A DNA stretch of 5,769 bases from CAZFCK01 sp964517355 (GCA_964517355.1 CAZFCK010000271.1:1-5769), one strand, 5' to 3'; positions 1 through 5,700 are shown, counted from the first letter of the stretch. Numbers and translations: made by a program. Notes: generated by a model from the letters alone, not told the origin.

Positions 1-53
1 TCCAGGGAAATGCATAAGAGCATCTAGCGCTTTTCAAGCGTGAGATGCTCTAG
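1..53 (+). repeat. Dispersed palindromic repeat, copy A (3' part), ending in a long hairpin
   Basis: The window opens inside a repeat. Its tail, AGGGAAATGCATAAGAGCATCTAG, is shared with copies near 5443 and 5740. After the tail the sequence folds back on itself: 17-32 pairs with 36-51 (AGAGCATCT against AGATGCTCT, then CGCTT against AAGCG), giving a 16-position stem with one A-G mismatch, one G-T pair and a three-base loop. No T-tract follows, so it does not look like a simple terminator. The 5' part of this copy lies outside the window. By analogy with the copy at 5701-5769 it should contain a GAAACAAT palindrome just upstream. The identity of the repeat is seen directly; a function as mobile element, RNA structure or protein site is unknown. 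Confidence 0.75.
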
Positions 54-55
54 GG

Positions 56-74
56 GCGAGACATTTTGTCGCGC
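56..74. other. Small hairpin in the leader region of the kinase gene
   Basis: GCGAGACA at 56-63 pairs with TGTCGCGC at 67-74 with one mismatch and a three-base loop. It follows directly on the longer hairpin at 17-51. A third short stem (GAGG 77-80 with CCTC 85-88) follows. Three hairpins in the first 90 bases suggest a folded RNA or the end of a repeat element, but the sequence shows no known RNA family signature. Confidence 0.4.
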
Positions 75-91
75 GAGAGGAAAGCCTCCGT

Positions 92-275
92 TAGCGCGTT
101 TTGCTCTTCGTCGTATCGCTGTCCGTTGAACGGCTTTGCCGCGTGCGTAGTTGGAGCCGTGTGAGAAAGCGCATATCGCACTTTCGTAATGAGCACGCAC
201 TGTTTGGCCTTGAAACAAGGCTGACGCCAGAAACAATGCCTCATTGTTTCAGGTAAATACATAAGAGCGCCAGAG
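92..275 (+). repeat. Dispersed palindromic repeat, copy B (diverged, probably expanded)
   Basis: The core is a 9-bp inverted repeat, GAAACAATG (230-238) and CATTGTTTC (242-250), with a three-base loop. It is followed by AGGTAAATACATAAGAGCGCC, a diverged version of the AGGAAAATGCATAAGAGCATC tail in the other copies. Just upstream, GCCTTG-AAA-CAAGGC (207-221) is a separate 6-bp hairpin. TAGCGCGTTTT at 92-102 resembles the left arm TAGCGCATTTTCGCC of the copy at 5701, which suggests that this copy has been stretched by an insertion between left arm and core. The left boundary is tentative. The core and tail lie about 60-100 bases before the kinase start and could sit in its promoter or 5' leader. 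I see no gene in 1-330. Confidence 0.6.
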
Positions 276-330
276 CCTTGCCGCCCCATGTGGGGGGCAG
301 GCGCCCGCAAGCGCGAACCGGGAGCGAAGA

Positions 331-2145
331 ATGGCGGCCAGAAGCACTGTGCTCATTGTGGACGACATCCCCGAAAATATCCATGTGCTCATGCAGGCGC
401 TGCAGGACGAATACGCCATTCTCGCCGCGACCACTGGCGAAAAGGCCCTTGCCTTGGCCTGTGGGGCGCATCAGCCGGACTTGATTCTCCTCGACGTGAT
501 GATGCCGGAGATGGACGGCTACACCGTGTGCAGCCGTTTGAAGAGCGATCCAAGGACCCGCGACATTCCCGTGATTTTCGTCACCGCGCTGCACGAGGCC
601 AAGAACGAGGCCATGGGCCTCGGCCTGGGCGCCATAGACTACATCACCAAGCCCGTGCACCCGGAACTGTTGCGCGCGCGGGTGCGCAACCACATCGAAT
701 TGCGCAGGGCCGCGCGGTTGCGTGAAGACGTGGATCGCATCGTGCGCCACGACCTCAAAGGCCCCCTCACCGCGGTGGTGGGCTTGCCGCAAATGCTGCT
801 GCGGGAAGTTGACCTCGACCCGGAACATCAGGAACTACTGCATATGATTGAAAAAGCTGGTTATCATATGCTGGAACTGATCAATATGGGGCTCAACCTG
901 TATAAAATGGAGCAGGGGACCTACGTCTGCGAGGAGCAACCCGTCAACCTGGCGCGCATTGTCCAGGACGTGGCTGTTGAACTCGGCTCCCTGGTCAAAG
1001 GAAAACATATTCGCCTGACGCTGCGCCATAACGAAGCGCCCTTGTCTTCCGGCGATCGTTTCGCCGTTCAGGGCGAATCATTGCTCTTGCATTCCATGTG
1101 CGCCAACCTGTTGAAAAACGCGCTGGAGGCTTCCCCCATGGATGCCGAGGTGAGCGTGCTCCTGGAAGATACCCTCGATGGAAAGCGGCTGCTTTCCATA
1201 CATAACGACGGCGTTATTCCCGAAAACATCCGGGAGCGCTTTTTCGAGAAGTACGCCACATCCGGAAAAACAGGCGGCACCGGTCTTGGCGCGTATTCCG
1301 CCCGCCTCATTGCCCGCACATTGGGGGGCGATATCGAATTCATCAGTCTCCCAACGCACGGCACCACGCTGTTGGTCAAAATGCCGCCCGCTCCTGAAGA
1401 ACGAGCGGAAAAGCCGCAAGATCCGGCGCCCCCTGAACGGGATACGCCCATGCCCGGACCATGGCGCGCCTTGCGCATTCTCGTGGTGGACGATGATCTG
1501 CAGGCCGGAGTGCTCCTGAAACGCAGGCTCAACGCCCAGGGCCATGAAGCGGAACTCGCGGCGCACGGGGGCGAAGCCCTGGAACGCTTCACTCCCGGGA
1601 GTTTCGACCTGATCCTCATGGACAAGGAAATGCCCGTGATGGACGGAATCACGGCCTGCCGCCACATACGGAGCATGGAGCGGGAGGCCGGGGCTCCGGC
1701 CGTGCGCATGGTGGCCATGACGGGGCATGACAGCCCGCAGATCCATGAGGAGCTGTTGGCCGCGGGTTTCGACGACTCTTTATGCAAACCCTTGCTTCCC
1801 GGAACGCTTGACGCCGTGCTCGCCGCCGCCGGAGCAGGGGGCGCCACCGTTGTGGTGCATGTGGATGCCGACCTTCAGGAGTTGCTGCCCCCGTTTTTAC
1901 ATACCCTGGAATCCGAGTTGCAGGACATGGCCAACGCCCTGGACCGGGAAGATTGGGACGCCGTCCGCGCAGCGGCCCACAAGCGTAAAGGCACGTGCGC
2001 CGCATACGGGCTTGCGCCCCTGCGGCATGAATTCGCTTCCCTTGAAGCCGCGGCCACAATGCGTGATCCCGAAGCGGGGCGCTCAGCCTTGAGCATCTTG
2101 CGCGGCTTGCTTGACAAGCTGGAACTGCGCTATGAATCAGCCTGA
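331..2145 (+). CDS. Cytosolic hybrid histidine kinase, REC-HisKA-HATPase-REC-Hpt
   Basis: This 604-residue protein is a one-chain phosphorelay. Receiver 1 spans about 5-125 (acidic D11-D12, phospho-acceptor D55 in LLDVMMPEMDG, T85, K107). The dimerisation and phosphotransfer domain carries H140 in RHDLKGPLTAVVG. The ATPase domain (about 245-352) has an N-box with N259 and N263, a G1-like HNDG (291-294), FFEKY (304-308) and the G2 loop GGTGLG (315-320). A Pro-rich charged linker (about 352-378) leads to receiver 2 (about 380-500; D387-D389, D431 in LMDKEMPVMDG, T464, K486). A C-terminal Hpt domain has H550 in HKRKGTCAAYG, fitting HxxKGxxxxxG. There is no membrane segment or classical sensor domain, so input probably comes as phosphate onto D55 or from a protein partner. 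GGAG at 321-324, six bases before the ATG, supports this start. The adjacent single receiver is the likely output partner. The signal is unknown. Confidence 0.93.
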   Translation: MAARSTVLIVDDIPENIHVLMQALQDEYAILAATTGEKALALACGAHQPDLILLDVMMPEMDGYTVCSRLKSDPRTRDIPVIFVTALHEAKNEAMGLGLGAIDYITKPVHPELLRARVRNHIELRRAARLREDVDRIVRHDLKGPLTAVVGLPQMLLREVDLDPEHQELLHMIEKAGYHMLELINMGLNLYKMEQGTYVCEEQPVNLARIVQDVAVELGSLVKGKHIRLTLRHNEAPLSSGDRFAVQGESLLLHSMCANLLKNALEASPMDAEVSVLLEDTLDGKRLLSIHNDGVIPENIRERFFEKYATSGKTGGTGLGAYSARLIARTLGGDIEFISLPTHGTTLLVKMPPAPEERAEKPQDPAPPERDTPMPGPWRALRILVVDDDLQAGVLLKRRLNAQGHEAELAAHGGEALERFTPGSFDLILMDKEMPVMDGITACRHIRSMEREAGAPAVRMVAMTGHDSPQIHEELLAAGFDDSLCKPLLPGTLDAVLAAAGAGGATVVVHVDADLQELLPPFLHTLESELQDMANALDREDWDAVRAAAHKRKGTCAAYGLAPLRHEFASLEAAATMRDPEAGRSALSILRGLLDKLELRYESA

Positions 2146-2195
2146 CGATTCAGGCAACCGGCCTCTCTTCACAGGCAACGCCAAAGGAGGCGACC

Positions 2196-2573
2196 ATGAC
2201 CGCGATTCGCTTGTTGCTGGTGGACGATGATGCGGAACTTAGTTCGTTGCTCAAGATCAGGTTGGAGAAAACCGGCCGTTTCACCGTGGAATGTATCGAC
2301 GATCCCCGTGTGGCGCATGCCCGGGCCAAAAGCCTGGGCGCGAAGAATATCGGCCTGTTCCTCCTGGATATCGACATGCCCCATATCAGCGGGGGGCAAT
2401 TGGCCGAAATTTTGAACGAAGATCCGGCCCTCAGCGCGATCCCCATTCTTTTTCTCTCCTCACTGGTGAGTCCTCACGAAGCGTCGCATACGCAAAGCCT
2501 GCGCCATCCGATCGTCTCCAAAGGCAACACGGTGCGGGAATTGATTGAGGCTATCGACAAGAGACTGGCCTGA
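2196..2573 (+). CDS. Single-domain response regulator (CheY-like receiver)
   Basis: The whole 125-residue protein is one receiver domain with no DNA-binding or enzymatic output. The acidic pocket is D10-D12 in LLLVDDDAE, the phospho-acceptor is D58 in FLLDIDMP, the switch Ser is S88 or S89 in LFLSSL, and the conserved Lys is K109. This Lys is followed by Gly, where most receivers have Lys-Pro, a small deviation in the loop that shapes the output face. A strong AGGAGG at 2185-2190, five bases before the ATG, fixes the start. It lies 50 bp after the hybrid kinase on the same strand, so it probably accepts phosphate from that protein's Hpt (H550), or acts as a phosphate sink or as a regulator through protein contacts. 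Its target cannot be read from this window. Confidence 0.92.
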   Translation: MTAIRLLLVDDDAELSSLLKIRLEKTGRFTVECIDDPRVAHARAKSLGAKNIGLFLLDIDMPHISGGQLAEILNEDPALSAIPILFLSSLVSPHEASHTQSLRHPIVSKGNTVRELIEAIDKRLA

Positions 2574-2678
2574 TGCGGTTTGTGTCTTTACCTGGCCTGG
2601 GGGATTGAGGAAGACGCCGGGATTGTGGGGTATAAACATTCACGCTGGGGAAAACGGGGGCGCTGCCGATTTCTTGGG

Positions 2679-2711
2679 CCGGTTACGCGAGGGGCGCCCT
2701 GCGGCAACCGG
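2679..2711 (+). terminator. Candidate terminator-like hairpin after the response regulator
   Basis: CCGGTT (2679-2684) pairs with AACCGG (2706-2711). Inside it CGC (2686-2688) can pair with GCG (2701-2703), and AGGG (2690-2693) with CCCT (2697-2700) around a GCG loop. The bulged stem is GC-rich and stable. It is followed by TGATCCGCTTTCCTGTTTTC, which has only interrupted T runs, so intrinsic termination is possible but not textbook. It may instead be part of a folded leader. Confidence 0.35.
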
Positions 2712-2739
2712 TGATCCGCTTTCCTGTTTTCTGTCACGG

Positions 2740-2773
2740 GAGGCACGCGCTGCGGCGGCCTGTGCGTGTCCTC
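2740..2773 (+). other. Strong hairpin in the gap before the PAP2 gene
   Basis: GAGGCACGCGC (2740-2750) pairs with GTGCGTGTCCTC (2762-2773), forming 11 pairs with a single bulged T at 2769, one G-T pair and an 11-base GC-rich loop (2751-2761). The loop also contains GCGGCG (2752-2757), which can pair with CGCCGC at 2789-2794, so two folds compete. Mutually exclusive stems are typical of regulatory leaders, but this is inferred from pairing by eye only. No T-tract follows. Confidence 0.4.
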
Positions 2774-2874
2774 AGGGCGCGCGGGAATCGCCGCTGCTCT
2801 TGCCGGGTGGCTGTGGATGGCGTACATCTCCCCCCTGATATCGATGCAGCGCATCACGAGAACATGGAGGGTGC

Positions 2875-3540
2875 ATGCCCATAGGGAAACACGGGAGCGG
2901 GTCCGGCGTGGTCGCATCCCGTAAGCAGAGCTTAGGCCGCAAACAGCAAGGGGCGGTTTGGCATTTTTTACTCGGCATGTTCATTCCCTGTTTGGTTGTT
3001 GTTTATTTATTGATCCTTGAACAATCAAGTTCAGACCTGAACGTTCATTTCAAGGCCTTGCGCGCCATGTTCCCCGAGACGGCCGACACGCTGAAGCACC
3101 TGACAAACTGGGGAAATATCATTTTTTACCCGGTTTATGCCGCAATATTCCTCTTGGGGCTCCTTTGGCGCAAGCCCGGATGGAAGCGCTTTGCTCTTGC
3201 TTATCTTGTTGTTCAATTGTTGATCAGTTTCGCCCTGGTGCGTGTGTTGAAAATCGGCCTGGGATGTCCCAGGCCCGATGTGGACGGGCTTTGCCTGGCC
3301 ATGAGCTGGGATTCCGGGCATCATTCGCTCCCTTCGGGGCACACGGTGGAAATCACAGGCGCGGCCATGCCTCTGGCCATGCGTGCCCGGTCGGTGTTGT
3401 TTTCTCTCGCTTTGGGGCTTTTTGTGGCGCTCATGGCCTACAGCCGCGTCTTTCTCGGCTGGCACCACCCGGCGGACGTGGGCTTTGGACTCGCCTTCGG
3501 CGGCCTGGCCGCCTGGCTCATACACTCTTATGGAAAATGA
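2875..3540 (+). CDS. PAP2-superfamily membrane phosphatase
   Basis: This 221-residue integral membrane protein carries the complete three-part PAP2 (type 2 phosphatidic acid phosphatase) signature: KIGLGCPRP (K126, R133, P134), PSGH (153-156, catalytic-acid H156) and SRxxxxxHxxxD (S190, R191, nucleophile H197, D201). Hydrophobic segments lie at about 27-48, 80-98, 105-125, 165-189 and 200-218. A basic stretch (about residues 5-25) precedes the first one. Family members remove phosphate from lipid phosphates such as undecaprenyl pyrophosphate, phosphatidylglycerol phosphate or lipid A, with the active site usually facing the periplasm. The sequence does not decide between these. GGAGG at 2866-2870 supports the start. 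The next gene begins one base after the stop, so the two are translationally linked. Pairing with a polyprenyl-phosphate sugar transferase favours carrier-lipid recycling or lipid A remodelling. Confidence 0.9.
   Translation: MPIGKHGSGSGVVASRKQSLGRKQQGAVWHFLLGMFIPCLVVVYLLILEQSSSDLNVHFKALRAMFPETADTLKHLTNWGNIIFYPVYAAIFLLGLLWRKPGWKRFALAYLVVQLLISFALVRVLKIGLGCPRPDVDGLCLAMSWDSGHHSLPSGHTVEITGAAMPLAMRARSVLFSLALGLFVALMAYSRVFLGWHHPADVGFGLAFGGLAAWLIHSYGK
3532..3537 (+). promoter_or_regulatory. Weak ribosome binding site of the glycosyltransferase, inside the phosphatase gene
   Basis: GGAAAA just before the phosphatase stop is the only purine-rich stretch near the possible starts at 3530, 3542 and 3548. 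The ATG at 3530 has no upstream Shine-Dalgarno (CATACACTCTT). The ATG at 3542 sits four bases after this stretch (seven after GGA) and one base after the TGA, which best fits reinitiation by ribosomes finishing the phosphatase. The start is therefore set at 3542. Confidence 0.5.
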
Positions 3541-3541
3541 C

Positions 3542-5281
3542 ATGACCATGCGTAATCGTTTTGCCTCGTTCCTGTCCGGGCTCTTTTCCATCATGAAAAC
3601 CCAGCCCTTGTTGTTTCTTACGCTCCTGCTCGCGTTGCAGACCGGATTCATGCTGCACAGCAGGGCGCTTTGGTTTTCGGACGAGATCCGCTACGCCGAC
3701 GTGTTCACCAATCTGACCGGCAACGGCAAATGGCTGGTGCTTTTTCTCAACGGTGAGTTCTATCCCGACAAGCCGCCGGTCTTTTTCTGGCTACTCTGGT
3801 CGTTGCAACGCGCGACAGGATTGCACGGAGAGCCGCTCTTTTTTCTGGGGGCCGCGGTAAGCGGGTTTTTCTATCTCACTGCCGGGCTATGGCTCTCGAG
3901 TCTGCTCAAGCTGGGGCGCGAACAGACCCTGGCCACGGGGCTTGTTCTGCTGACAACGTTTTATTTCGTGGGTCTCACACACTATGTGCGCATGGATCTC
4001 CTGTTCGGCGCATTGATATTGGCCAGCGAGGTCTGTCTGTTCCGCGTTTGGCAAAAGGACTGGGCTCCATGGTGGAGCGCCGCGGGGTTTTTGCTGGCGG
4101 CGCTGGCCACATTGACCAAGGGCCCCTTGGGCCTGGCTTTGCCCCTTGCCGGTAGTGTGGTCTATTTGTGGTGGATGCGCAATCTGCGCCGGTTCTGGAG
4201 ACTGGACATCTGGCGGGGGGCGGTGTTGGCTCTCCTGGTGCTGCTGGCCTGGGCGGGCGCCGCCTTTTACCTGGAAGGCAAGCCGTATCTGGAAAACATT
4301 TTTTACGACCAGATCTACAAGCGCGCCCTGGACACCTGGCACCATGAGCAGCCTTTTTACCACTACCTGTTGACCTTGCCCGCGGCCCTCCTCCCCTGGA
4401 CGCTGCTTGTGCTGGTCTTGCCCCTGCAGCGGCTGTTCACTCGCGAGTTTTGGCGTGACCTGCGCTATACCCGAATCCTGCGCGAAGACGACACAGAGGG
4501 GCTGGTCTATTGCTGGAGCCTTGTTCTCAGCGGATTTGTGCTGCTTTCGGCCATAAGCATCAAGATTGTGGTCTACCTCCTGCCGCTGTTCGCGCCGTTG
4601 GCGGTCATCACCGCGCGAACGCTGCTCCGCCTGGATGAGCGCCGCGGCAAACGCCTTTTCGCGATCATGGCCGTTATCCTCGGAGTGCTCGGCGCCGCCT
4701 TGCCGTTTGTGAATTATTTTCACCCCTGGCCTGTCGTCATTCAGAGCGCCGTGCCCTGCGGCGTCGCCCTGGTGCTCCTGGCCGCTGTCTTCTGGCAAGT
4801 CACCCCCCGCGGCAACGTGAAGGCCTCACTTGTCTTTCTGGCTCTGGCCCTGACCTTGTGGCTGCAACCCGTGGGCTTGCTGCTTGCGCCCTCGCTGGAC
4901 CCCGTCATGAGCCCCAAGGCTCAGGCCGAACTCATGGGCGCGTATATCGACGCCGGGTATCGCCCCTTGGGCTATAAGCTGTATTCCGGAACATACACGT
5001 ATTATGCGGGGCACGACATCATGGAACTGGCCGACCTGCAGGAAGTGGAGCGCGAGTTGGCCCTACATCCCAAGGCTGTGCTTGGAATACGCCGCAAGTA
5101 TTGGGACCTGTGGGAGAACCGCCCGGATAATCTGCAACTGGCCCATGAGCAATGGATAGCGGACAGGCCGTATGTCCTGGCCGTGAAAGGCCCGTTGCTC
5201 GACAAGAATGCGGATGCTTCAGGCAGCGTGACCGTGGAAGCCGTGGCGGGTGACGGCCACGCCAACGCCACGGCCCAATGA
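3542..5281 (+). CDS. ArnT/PMT-like polyprenyl-phosphate-dependent glycosyltransferase (GT-C, GT39/GT83 type)
   Basis: A 579-residue multi-pass membrane protein with 12 or so hydrophobic segments up to about residue 450 and a soluble C-terminal region (about 452-579). The first periplasmic loop has the acidic pair D47-E48 in WFSDEIRYAD, then NGEFYPDKPPVFFW (70-83), matching the DE...NG..Y..KPP pattern of this clan. Further hallmarks are RMD (150-152), LTKGPLGLALP (191-201), HHEQPFYHYL (267-276) and LPW (284-286). Enzymes of this type move a sugar from a polyprenyl-phosphate donor to lipid A (ArnT, L-Ara4N) or protein (PMT) on the periplasmic side. Donor and acceptor cannot be read here, and no arn biosynthesis genes are in the window, so I give no symbol. 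The open frame extends upstream to 3383 inside the phosphatase gene, but that part is out-of-frame shadow. Transcription probably starts upstream of the phosphatase. Confidence 0.88.
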   Translation: MTMRNRFASFLSGLFSIMKTQPLLFLTLLLALQTGFMLHSRALWFSDEIRYADVFTNLTGNGKWLVLFLNGEFYPDKPPVFFWLLWSLQRATGLHGEPLFFLGAAVSGFFYLTAGLWLSSLLKLGREQTLATGLVLLTTFYFVGLTHYVRMDLLFGALILASEVCLFRVWQKDWAPWWSAAGFLLAALATLTKGPLGLALPLAGSVVYLWWMRNLRRFWRLDIWRGAVLALLVLLAWAGAAFYLEGKPYLENIFYDQIYKRALDTWHHEQPFYHYLLTLPAALLPWTLLVLVLPLQRLFTREFWRDLRYTRILREDDTEGLVYCWSLVLSGFVLLSAISIKIVVYLLPLFAPLAVITARTLLRLDERRGKRLFAIMAVILGVLGAALPFVNYFHPWPVVIQSAVPCGVALVLLAAVFWQVTPRGNVKASLVFLALALTLWLQPVGLLLAPSLDPVMSPKAQAELMGAYIDAGYRPLGYKLYSGTYTYYAGHDIMELADLQEVERELALHPKAVLGIRRKYWDLWENRPDNLQLAHEQWIADRPYVLAVKGPLLDKNADASGSVTVEAVAGDGHANATAQ

Positions 5282-5291
5282 TTTTGGCGAT

Positions 5292-5315
5292 GGGGCGGCA
5301 TGAAACAGCCGCCCC
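5292..5315 (+). terminator. GC-rich hairpin after the glycosyltransferase gene
   Basis: GGGGCGGC (5292-5299) pairs perfectly with GCCGCCCC (5308-5315) around an eight-base loop, ten bases after the stop codon. The position is ideal for a transcription terminator, but TCGCTCCGTG rather than a T-tract follows. It is either a non-canonical terminator or a 3'-end stabilising stem, perhaps working with Rho. Confidence 0.45.
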
Positions 5316-5386
5316 TCGCTCCGTGATGCGGGAACAGACTTTGCGGTAACGTAACGTTGCAATGGAATTTATTGGGGCTCTATCAC

Positions 5387-5463
5387 GGCGTGTTTTCGCC
5401 TTTGAAAAAGTCTCCCTCCTGAAACAATGATCATTGTTTCAGGAAAATGCATAAGAGCATCTA
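5387..5463 (+). repeat. Dispersed palindromic repeat, copy C, with a perfect 26-bp palindrome
   Basis: The core 5418-5443 is a perfect palindrome, half-site CCTGAAACAATGA. The tail AGGAAAATGCATAAGAGCATCTA follows, differing by one base from the copies at the window ends. Upstream, GCGTGTTTTCGCCTTTGAAA resembles the left arm at 5703-5722, so the unit is left arm, palindrome, tail. The long hairpin found after the tail in copy A is absent here. The repeat stops six bases before the stop codon of the Cys-rich gene on the opposite strand. Confidence 0.75.
5405..5443 (-). terminator. Possible minus-strand terminator of the Cys-rich gene, formed by repeat copy C
   Basis: Read on the minus strand, the 26-bp palindrome can fold into an 11-bp stem with a GATC loop. 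It is followed after eight bases by five T residues (A5405-A5409 on the plus strand). It lies about 25 bases past the Cys-rich stop codon. The spacing to the T-tract is longer than in a classic intrinsic terminator, so the call is tentative. Confidence 0.35.
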
Positions 5464-5468
5464 CATTT

Positions 5469-5684
5469 CTAAGGGTTCAAGAGTTCCCGCGCCCGCTCCA
5501 TCTGGCTGGGATACAGGTCGGCCGGGACCTTGTCGCGTCCCAGGGCCTTGCAGACCAAATATCTGGCACAGTCTTTAAATGAGCCTTTGCAGTAATTTTG
5601 TTTCATAAGATTCGCCGTGCCGGGTTTGTTGGCCATTTTATCGTTAAAAAAGATGCACTTGCCAATCAATTCGCAATCAGGCAT
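5469..5684 (-). CDS. Small Cys-rich protein with CxxxxxC and CxxxxxxCARY motifs, function unknown
   Basis: A 71-residue soluble protein starting MPDCELIGKCIFFND. Cysteines are C4, C10, C32, C39 and C45, arranged as C-x5-C, a 21-residue spacer, then C-x6-C in YCKGSFKDCARYLV, followed by LGRDKVPADLYP and a helical end (MERARELL). The paired cysteines suggest binding of zinc or an iron-sulfur cluster. I recall similar short proteins from sulfate-reducing and related deltaproteobacteria, with no known function. The frame is open up to 5759, but the start at 5684 is chosen: AAAGGGGG lies seven bases upstream, the family begins near this Met, and the extra 25 residues would be encoded by the repeat. 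No signal peptide is seen. The gene runs toward the glycosyltransferase and appears to be transcribed alone, with repeat copies at both ends. Confidence 0.8.
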   Translation of the reverse strand: MPDCELIGKCIFFNDKMANKPGTANLMKQNYCKGSFKDCARYLVCKALGRDKVPADLYPSQMERARELLNP

Positions 5685-5691
5685 GGCTTCG

Positions 5692-5699
5692 CCCCCTTT
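5692..5699 (-). promoter_or_regulatory. Ribosome binding site fixing the start of the Cys-rich gene
   Basis: On the minus strand AAAGGGGG sits seven bases before the ATG at 5684. No comparable purine run precedes the alternative upstream start at 5759, which falls inside the repeat. This site decides the shorter, 71-residue form. Confidence 0.65.
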
Positions 5700-5700
5700 G

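Larger units (their letters stand above)
2574..2874 (+). other. 301-bp non-coding gap with potential RNA structure
   Basis: No convincing gene lies here. A 97-codon open frame (2545-2838) starts inside the response regulator gene in another frame, and its translation is low-complexity Gly/Ala/Arg/Pro without a recognisable domain. The gap is rich in stems, listed separately at 2679-2711 and 2740-2773, plus GATGC-AGC-GCATC at 2843-2855 close to the phosphatase ribosome binding site. TATAAA at 2631-2636 resembles a -10 box, but the nearest TTGAGG (2605-2610) sits 20 bases away, too far for a good sigma-70 promoter. The gap probably holds the 3' end of the signalling transcript and the promoter and leader of the envelope gene pair. 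I recognise no riboswitch, tRNA, 6S, tmRNA or RNase P signature. Confidence 0.5.

Noticed and set aside
24..310. Minus-strand open frames of 70 and 86 codons over the window start
   Set aside because: They overlap each other, are made partly of repeat sequence, lack ribosome binding sites and give Arg/Ala-rich products without recognisable motifs.
1068..1847. Minus-strand open frames of 259 and 222 codons inside the kinase gene
   Set aside because: Antisense shadows of the kinase and second receiver domains; the sense strand shows intact catalytic motifs throughout.
2545..2838. 97-codon plus-strand open frame between the response regulator and the phosphatase
   Set aside because: It begins inside the regulator gene in a different frame, has no ribosome binding site, and its product is Gly/Ala/Arg/Pro-rich with no domain.
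2574..2874. Known riboswitch or housekeeping RNA (cobalamin riboswitch, 6S, RNase P, SRP RNA)
   Set aside because: GAGGAAGACGCCGGGA at 2607-2622 and CTGCGGCGGCC at 2750-2760 recall parts of RNase P and 6S RNA, but the rest of each consensus is missing.
3383..3541. 53-residue N-terminal extension of the glycosyltransferase
   Set aside because: It lies out of frame over the phosphatase C-terminus, where the phosphatase catalytic motif is encoded; the extension is Arg/Ser/Trp-rich and unlike the family.
3887..4798. 303-codon minus-strand open frame inside the glycosyltransferase
   Set aside because: Its Gln/Gly/Arg/His-rich translation is the typical antisense shadow of a Leu-rich GC-rich membrane protein gene; the plus strand holds clear family motifs.
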